The notes under the pieces were generated by a model. That model was not told the origin of the DNA, did no database searches, and saw nothing but the letters and a program-made list of their open reading frames with translations. This document shows positions 58,501 through 64,000 of a DNA stretch of 64,000 nucleotides, one piece after another (the first letter of the stretch is position 1; every line of letters begins with the position of its first letter). Source of the stretch: Macrolepiota albuminosa (lineage: Eukaryota; Basidiomycota; Agaricomycetes; Agaricales; Agaricaceae); assembly GCA_027475525.1 (NCBI GenBank), contig JAMWFC010000077.1, forward strand, positions 186,001-250,000, written 5' to 3'. The position numbers and the translations under genes were made by a program.

Positions 58501-59640
58501 AGAGGTAGTCTGTCACATATGGTGACCAAAATGTTGGGATACAATCCCTACTGCCAAATTGATTCCCTTTTTACTACTAACAAAAAGTAAGTATTTATAG
58601 TAAAGAAAGTTAGCCGACGCTAAGAGGTTAAGCACCGCTAGAGGGTAGTGAACTGATGGAAATGTAAGTAAATGATGTGAATTGAATTGTATAGTAAAAA
58701 TGCCCATAATGATGCTGTCACAGAAATACTTCATCATTCTATCCTGTGAGTGCTGCCACTGGCTAAGAGCATTATTCTGGATTGACTGATGCCAAGTGTC
58801 TGTGTAAACATATAGCCTTGGAGTGCAAGTGGCAAGGTGCGGCGAGGTGTCAATAGTGGTGCAAAGAATAAGTGGTGCCATAAAAAGTGGTCTGAGAGTA
58901 ATTGGAGTCTGTAGCTGCGAGTTATTAGTGTAAAAATATGAGAAAAATAGTGCTGGAAGCGCTAGAGTGTGGTGCTTCTGGTGGTACTAGTGGGCCAATG
59001 TGAGCTATCTGTAGCCAGCCACGATGCAGGCTCATCATCGTTGTCATGACCAGTTCTGTATGTGTTGAGCTTAGTTTGTACTTTGTTTTCCTGAGCCATC
59101 TGCCAGGCTTTAAGGTGAGAAAATGCTTCAGCTTTGCTCCACAGCAATATCTACCAATGTTCACTAGTAAAATCATCAACAACATTCATAACATATTTGT
59201 AACCACTTCATGATACAACAGCCTGTGGATCAGCAAGGTCTACCCACACTATCTCAAGCTTCCTTGTCGCTTTCCATCTCTCCCCTCACACCTTTGGTAC
59301 CGAGTTCCTCATCTGCTTTCTGAGGATACAAGAGTTACACTTAGGTGCTTTCAAGGATAAAACAGAGGGTGCACCTGGGATAATACCAGTTTTAGCCATG
59401 TCTAGGACAATCTGATAGCTGGCATGTCCAAGGCAACAATGCCAGGTCTCTAGATTAGTGGCATGCTAGAGCAAGTAAGTGCAGTGTTCTGAGATGATTG
59501 AGCTGAGATTAAGAATGTATAGGCGCTGATCAAGGGTGAGTGTTCCACGCACTATGAGTGCACAAGTGGATTGGTCAATGATTCTAACTGACGAGTTGTC
59601 AAAGATGGTATTGAGGCCTGAGCAAGTGGCCAGAGAACTA
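55540..59640 (-). pseudogene. Copia integrase-RT-RNase H (second element)
   Basis: From 59638: 'LETWHCCLGHASYQIVLDMA' and 'CNSCILRKQMRNSVPK' (pre-integrase zinc motif), 'KAWQMAQENKVQTKLNTYRT' (integrase), then a non-matching insert. Next come 'IERLHWTLMGKTHTM', 'LPNLWNEFYLTASHIH', 'ATQIDIQTAFLYRILPEDEV' and 'VKGLYGMKQAGRIWNQAVN' (RT). The catalytic box reads LHIDNF in place of LHVDDF. RNase H has 'FTDSDWASCPNT', 'LSCEAEYMAAFKSA' and 'KHVDIKYHFFWE'. Several stops are present; it cannot be functional. Confidence 0.8.
58100..58995. other. foreign insert in Copia integrase, rich in CTAAG words
   Basis: Integrase similarity stops near 58995 and resumes near 58100. The interval has no coding potential. 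It contains many CTAAG/GCTAAGAGG words (about 58270-58660) and an (AG)n run at 58443. ACTAG occurs at both borders (58107-58111 and 58990 region) and may be a target duplication. This could be a non-autonomous DNA element; the type was not identified. Confidence 0.4.
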
Positions 59641-59858
59641 CACTGGCTCAAAAAACTGCCCCAATGTTTGGCCTTTTTGGAAAGATTCACATGGTGTGCA
59701 ACAACTACATAAGCAGAAAATCGTAGAAATTCGCATAACATACAACTGCATCCTGGCTTCATAATAATGTATACATCATGTGATTTGGATAAGAACTTGC
59801 TGATTAATAAATTGAACAAAATATTCAATCATTGGGGCAGTTTTTTGACTCACTTTAA
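59641..59858 (+). repeat. left inverted arm of Tc1-type element
   Basis: It starts CACTGGCTCAAAAAACTGCC and ends CATTGGGGCAGTTTTTTGAC, so the arm is itself bounded by inverted ACTGCCCCAATG words at outer and inner edges. Confidence 0.8.
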
Positions 59859-59923
59859 TTTTCATATTTTCTCAATACTTTTCAGCAGTAGAAGATGGAA
59901 ACACCTTGTGAGAAGTATAAACA

Positions 59924-60077
59924 ATGTCATGTGACCTTGTTTGTACTAATTTGACATGTTCAACTTCAATCAATCACCTTCTTGACACTCTACCACCATT
60001 ATGTCATGTGACCTTGTTTGTACTAATTTGACATGTTCAACTTCAATCAATCACCTTCTTGACACTCTACCACCATT
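59924..60077. repeat. 77-base exact tandem duplication (likely assembly artefact)
   Basis: 59924-60000 equals 60001-60077, immediately before the Tc1-type transposase start codon at 60078. Confidence 0.9.
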
Positions 60078-61066
60078 ATGCAACCTGTTTCTGCTGCCAA
60101 TCACTCTTCTGTTGCTTCTCTCCTCAATGAGGGGTATTCTCAGTATCAAATCCAAGCAAAAACTAGCCTGAGAAAGGGCAATGTGGGGAGGATCAGCAAA
60201 GAGCTGGAGAGCAACAAAGAGAATCATCTTGGAGGTCATCCTTCCAAGCTTACAGCATGTGACAAACAGTCTATTATTCATCAAATTACTACTGGGAAGC
60301 TGGATAATGCTGTTCAAGCTACACAGTTCATTGATTCTGTCATCTCTAGTCCTGTCAATCCTCAGACAGTCAGAAATGCATTGAAGGAGGCAGGCTCTTG
60401 CTCAGCAACAAAGAAGAAAGTTCCTATGCTCAAGGCTGCTCATCATGCAAACTGGCTCAAATTTGCTCAGTATCATGAAAACTAGACAGTGGAGGATTGG
60501 AAAAGGGTTTTGTGGAGTGATGAGACAAGGATTAATCAGATTGGATCAGATGGGAAGGTATATGTGTGGAAAATTCCAGGAGAACCACTATCTGACCGCA
60601 CCACTACACCAACTGTCAAGCATGGAGGAGGAAGAATAGAGGAGGGAAGCTCATAGAAGTTCAGGAGAAGATGGATGCTGCACAGTATTGTGAGATTTTG
60701 GATGAGGGAGTGGTGGAAAGCTTTGAGAAGTTGGAAATAGAGGAGGAAAGACAATATTTTCAGCAGGACAACAACCCAAAACACACCTCCAAATGGACAA
60801 CAACCTGGTTTTCTGATAACAACATCATTGTAATATCCTGGCCTGCCCAATTCCCTGACCTCAATCCCATTGAACATCTCTGGGTTTACATCAAGCACAA
60901 ACTTTTGGAGTATGAGGTACCCCCTAAAGGAGTGCATGAGGTGTGGGAGAGAGTAGTCAAGGAGTGGAATGAAATACCATCAGAGGTATGTCAAAGCCTC
61001 ATAGAGAGCATGCCTAGAAGGATCAAGGCAGTTATAAAGGCAAATGGAGGCCATACCAAGTACTAG
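60078..61066 (+). pseudogene. Tc1-type DD34E transposase
   Basis: It starts MQPVSAANHSSVASLLNEGY, with a paired-like helix-turn-helix (YSQYQIQAKTSLRKGNVGRI, GHPSKLT). Catalytic residues: Asp in LWSDETR, Asp in FQQDNNPKH, and Glu in PDLNPIEHLW, with 34 residues between the last two (DD34E). The C-terminus 'SMPRRIKAVIKANGGHTKY' is characteristic. Defects: a TAG at 60484-60486 where Trp is expected (HEN*TVEDW), and a small deletion or frameshift around 60620-60670, where the GGG...VW block is missing. The copy is inactive. Confidence 0.85.
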
Positions 61067-61084
61067 ATATGAAAATTAGAGTAA

Positions 61085-61303
61085 ATTAGAGCGGGTTAAA
61101 AAACTGCCCCAATGATTGAATATTTTGTTTGATTTATTAATCAGCAAGTTCTTGTCCAAATCACACAATTTATATGTCATTATAAAGCCAAGATGTAGTT
61201 GTATGTCATGTGATTTTCTACGATTTTTTGTTTATGTAATTGTTGCACATCATGTGAATTTTTCCAATAGGGCCAAACATTGGGGCAGTTTTTTAAGCTA
61301 GTG
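61085..61303 (-). repeat. right inverted arm of Tc1-type element
   Basis: Inverted counterpart of the left arm, again with ACTGCCCCAATG words at both edges (about 61096 and 61280). Confidence 0.8.
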
Positions 61304-61309
61304 TAACTG

Positions 61310-62784
61310 AAACAAGGTGGACAGTTGCATTTGAAATGTATAGGGCATCTTTCAGGACTATGTTGGCACTCTTTGTGATATGGAGGCATATATTGCCGGT
61401 TCCAATTGCCACGACTGTGGATCTACCAAGTCCTTTAACATTGCGTGGCTGGATCGGACATAGAGTCAAGAAATCGTCATGGCATGGAGATATATGGATG
61501 GTTGCACCAGAATCAATGAGGAACAGAGTGGTGTTTAATGTGGACACAGATGAATGTCCTATCTGATCTGTTGGCAACACATTTGCAGCCAAAATGCTGT
61601 CTATTATGGTCTTAGTATGCTTACTCCAGTCCACAGTTATGCTAGAGTCCTCCATTGCCGTGAAGCCAGTGTATTTCCAGTACTCAGTGGAATAATTGAG
61701 GGGCGATTCAAAAGGAGATGTGTCAATTTCTGCTATGGCAGCTATATTGGAGGGGACTGGGAGCTGACCAAGTTGGGATGGGTCCACATACCATAACTTC
61801 CCATCTAGTCCTGTAACGGCTACAAAAGATTTTGGAGCAGGACTTGTCATGGCTGTGCTCTTGGACGATGTCTTTGTTGTTGTATTTGATTTGCTTTTAG
61901 ATGCTCTCTAAGCCTCCTGAGCATCAGAAATGGACTTGCCTGCCATTCCTCCTTCTTTCTGTATGCAGAAGGCTTTTGTATGGCCCTTGCATGGCCTCTT
62001 TAGCACAAAGCAATTGTCACAACAGGTTGCTCCCGGACCATGATTATAGCCCAGTAAGTCTGTTGGTCTGGCTCCTCCCCTTGTATTAAATGCCATTGCA
62101 TGACTGGACTTGGCCTTAGCATTCAGGATATTCTGAGCATTCTCCATAAGGATGTGAATGTTGGTTGGACTGCAAGGTGCACTCTGAGAGCTCTTGCTGA
62201 GAAAAGTCAACACAGGGTTTTGAAGGGATTCAAATAATGAATTTTTGAGACTATTTAGCAGCACAATGCAAGTAAACAGGTCTTGGTTGACTTTTCCAAT
62301 ATCAAAGGCCCATTTGACAATATCAGCAATGCATCCGGCAGTAACAGGAAGTGGTTTGGCGGTGGAACAATACATGGATAGAGCCTCCTGGAGGAGGGCG
62401 ATTTGCTTGATCAGCCCCTCCCTCTGTGCACATGCCTTGAAGTCTGCAAAACATGCAGCCACCCCCTTATCAATTACGAGATCTCAATGCTCAGTATCTT
62501 CAAATGCAGACTTGATGAAGATAATGGCAAGTCTATTATTCAGCCTCCAATTGGTGTATGCATGGGGTTCTGTATCAATGCTTGGGTACAAAGTAATGTT
62601 GCTGAATGCATGAGAGTAAAGCCCGTTGAGGATAAGAGCATCCTGAAGTTTCTCAGTCTATTGGAAAAAGTTCCCATCAGTATAAGTGTACTTGGGGCTG
62701 TCTCATCTGTGGCGTATTACACACTCTGGGATAGAGGGGTTGGTTGCATTGGATGGTAGGACAGAAGGTAAGGATATAGGAGCC
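61310..62784 (-). pseudogene. Copia Gag-protease (second element)
   Basis: From about 62784 (MAPISLPSVLP) through stops, frames give 'LNNRLAIIFIKSAFEDTEH', 'CFADFKACAQREGLIKQIAL', 'QDLFTCIVLLNSLKNSLFES' and a Cys/His cluster (CCDNCFVLKRPCKGH). The protease motif 'TLFLIDSGATIHISPCHDDF' has an intact DSG. The frame ends 'YISNATVHLVSV' at 61306, where the Tc1-type element begins, and resumes at 59638 with 'SSLATCSGLNTIFDNS'. Confidence 0.75.
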
Positions 62785-62969
62785 ATGGCAAGATAGAATC
62801 GCTAAGAAGAAACAGAGAACAAGAGACAAAGAGACAATGGACAAAAGGTTCAGGTATGCAATGTAGCACGTTAGATATATCCGGATAGGAGTACTTGATC
62901 AAAGAGAGTTCCCAAGGTCTGGTGTCAATTGTCCATTCTCAAAGAATGGTTGACAATATGCCTATAACC

Positions 62970-63300
62970 TGTTAGAAATCAGACCTAGAGACAAGCATAA
63001 ATTAATCCCTCAGTCCGGTATAAGTAACTGCATTTAGATTGTACCTAGAAACAAGCATAAGTTAATCTATCAGGTACAATTAGCTTTTATGGTAGCTGTG
63101 TAAAGTGCATAGTTACTCACCCCTCAGTCCAGTATAAGTGACTGAGGGGCATTTCTAAGAGTGGTCGTATATAAGTGTATTCCATAGACAATGGAAGCAT
63201 TGTGATTAAATGGATAAAGACAAAATAATGCTGGCCACAACCTTATGTGACAAGTGGCAGAGTGGCTGGTGTGATATGTAGAATTGATGGAATTCCAACA
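62970..63300 (-). repeat. Copia 5' LTR (second element)
   Basis: 331 bases, same length as its partner, followed by the GTGTA duplication. Just inside it the minus strand reads GGTTATAGGC (62960-62969), a one-base variant of the initiator-Met half-tRNA primer site of the first Copia element. Confidence 0.85.
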
Positions 63301-63305
63301 GTGTA

Positions 63306-64000
63306 ATGACTCCTTGTGAAGAGCATATGTGTGATATTGAAAAAAGACAGCCACTGAAGTTCAACAGCTAACTGTGCTATACACTGATAAGACCCCACAC
63401 AGGCTAAGTGCACCAATAGCAGGCCATGGCAGCATGGCACCAGCTCAGAATATCTTAGAGCGTTGATACGACGCTGTACCAGCAGTCAGGGACACAACAT
63501 GCACCAGAAGTCAAAATAAACATTTAATCATAAGGCTGAAAACTGTAAGCCTCCTGGTAGCAGTCTCAACAAATTATATCTCCAAAAACACCCCAATAAA
63601 TACACAGACAGTACAGAACAAAGGGCAGGGACCAGCTCAAGCTATCCACTCAACAATAGTCCAACCACTGTAATGGGGAGGGGAAGCATGGGAGCTGGCA
63701 GAAGTGACAAAATGGGATCAATTTGTGATGATCTAGATCAAGATCAGATCTGACAATGCCCGATTTGACATGACTGAAAGGGGAAAGGAAAAGAAGCATG
63801 GAGGGATGTCAAAAGAAGCATGGAATGCAGGGAAGCACTAAAAGGGGAAAGAAGGATCTATGAATGGGATCATGCTAAATGGAGCTGAAGCAAATGGGGA
63901 AGTGGCAATCAGAGACATCCGGAGGAATGGTGGAACAAGAAGTTGAATGGTGGAACTGGTGGCACCGAAACATGCCTCCCAAAAGGGAAATTGGACTATC
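63306..64000. other. unassigned, no gene recognised
   Basis: A purine-rich (A/G) stretch from about 63640 to 64000 on the plus strand, with AAAGGGGAAAG-type repeats. No coding region recognised. Confidence 0.4.

Larger units (their letters stand above)
59641..61303 (+). mobile_element. Tc1-type DNA transposon
   Basis: Both ends read CACT(G/A)GCT(C/T)AAAAAACTGCCCC inward, flanked by TA (59639-59640 and 61304-61305). Inverted arms of about 215 bases (59641-59858 and 61085-61303) match with scattered differences. Removing the element and one TA rejoins the Copia protease to the pre-integrase frame. It encodes one transposase. Confidence 0.88.
55151..63300 (-). mobile_element. old Copia LTR retrotransposon with nested Tc1-type element
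   Basis: LTRs of 331 bases (55151-55481 and 62970-63300) run TGTTAGAA...TTCCAACA on the plus strand. They are flanked by 5-base target duplications GTGTA (55146-55150 and 63301-63305). The LTRs differ at about 28 positions by eye (about 8.5%), nearly all transitions. Inside, on the minus strand, are Gag, protease, pre-integrase, integrase, RT and RNase H in Copia order with many stops. A Tc1-type transposon (59641-61303) and probably another insert (58100-58995) interrupt it. Confidence 0.88.

Overview
This window comes from a filamentous fungus, almost certainly a basidiomycete (Agaricomycetes). Genes are cut by very short GT-AG introns of about 45-65 bases. The gene families (KDZ and Plavaka transposases, DUF6698-, DUF7587- and ZZ/DUF7514-type proteins, an F-box/LRR protein, a DUG1-like dipeptidase) are typical of mushroom-forming fungi. 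The sequence alternates between gene-rich blocks (about 23-25 kb and 33-54 kb) and transposon-rich blocks (1-22 kb, 26-32 kb, 55-63 kb).

1-22 kb is a nest of elements. A KDZ transposase remnant (29-1000) is followed by an unrecognised plus-strand gene (from 1236). That gene is cut at 1956 and resumes at 19583, because a 17.6-kb Plavaka-type DNA transposon (1959-19580, ends TGTCGGAAAAAT, target duplication TA) sits inside it. The Plavaka element carries its multi-exon transposase (15353-19286, minus), a DUF6698-like gene (3312-11516, minus), a LINE tail, and a stretch of captured host-gene fragments. These are CCT1 (chaperonin alpha), a cytochrome P450 spliced into the CCT1 fragment, and APC3/Cdc27. 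The DUF6698-like gene is itself interrupted by a very young Copia retrotransposon (4623-10801, target duplication GATCC). 20.6-22.2 kb holds tRNA-like repeats and a repeat family.

23-25 kb holds one intact DUG1/CNDP2-type metallopeptidase gene. 26-32 kb holds dead Copia and Ty3/Gypsy fragments, a second copy of the 21.5-kb repeat, and an unidentified minus-strand coding region.

33-54 kb is mostly host sequence. GDP-mannose 4,6-dehydratase (32912-34356, plus) and GDP-L-fucose synthase (34685-36151, minus) are convergent neighbours and together form the GDP-L-fucose pathway. FAD synthase (36421-37716) is divergent from the latter. A ZZ/DUF7514-like gene and a nucleotide-sugar transporter of the GDP-fucose type (41384-42714) follow, so synthesis and Golgi import of GDP-fucose may be co-located. 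Then come a DUF7587-type membrane protein with a broken paralogue beside it, an alpha/beta hydrolase, an F-box/LRR protein and O-acetylhomoserine sulfhydrylase.

55-63 kb is an old Copia element (55151-63300, target duplication GTGTA) with a Tc1-type DD34E element (59641-61303, target TA) inside its coding region.

One technical point affects the whole window. Seven perfect tandem duplications all have a period of exactly 77 bases. They look like unmerged k-mer overlaps from a de Bruijn assembly, not biology, and should be collapsed before measuring repeats or reading frames. Exon structures were read by eye from splice signals and protein similarity; none was computed.
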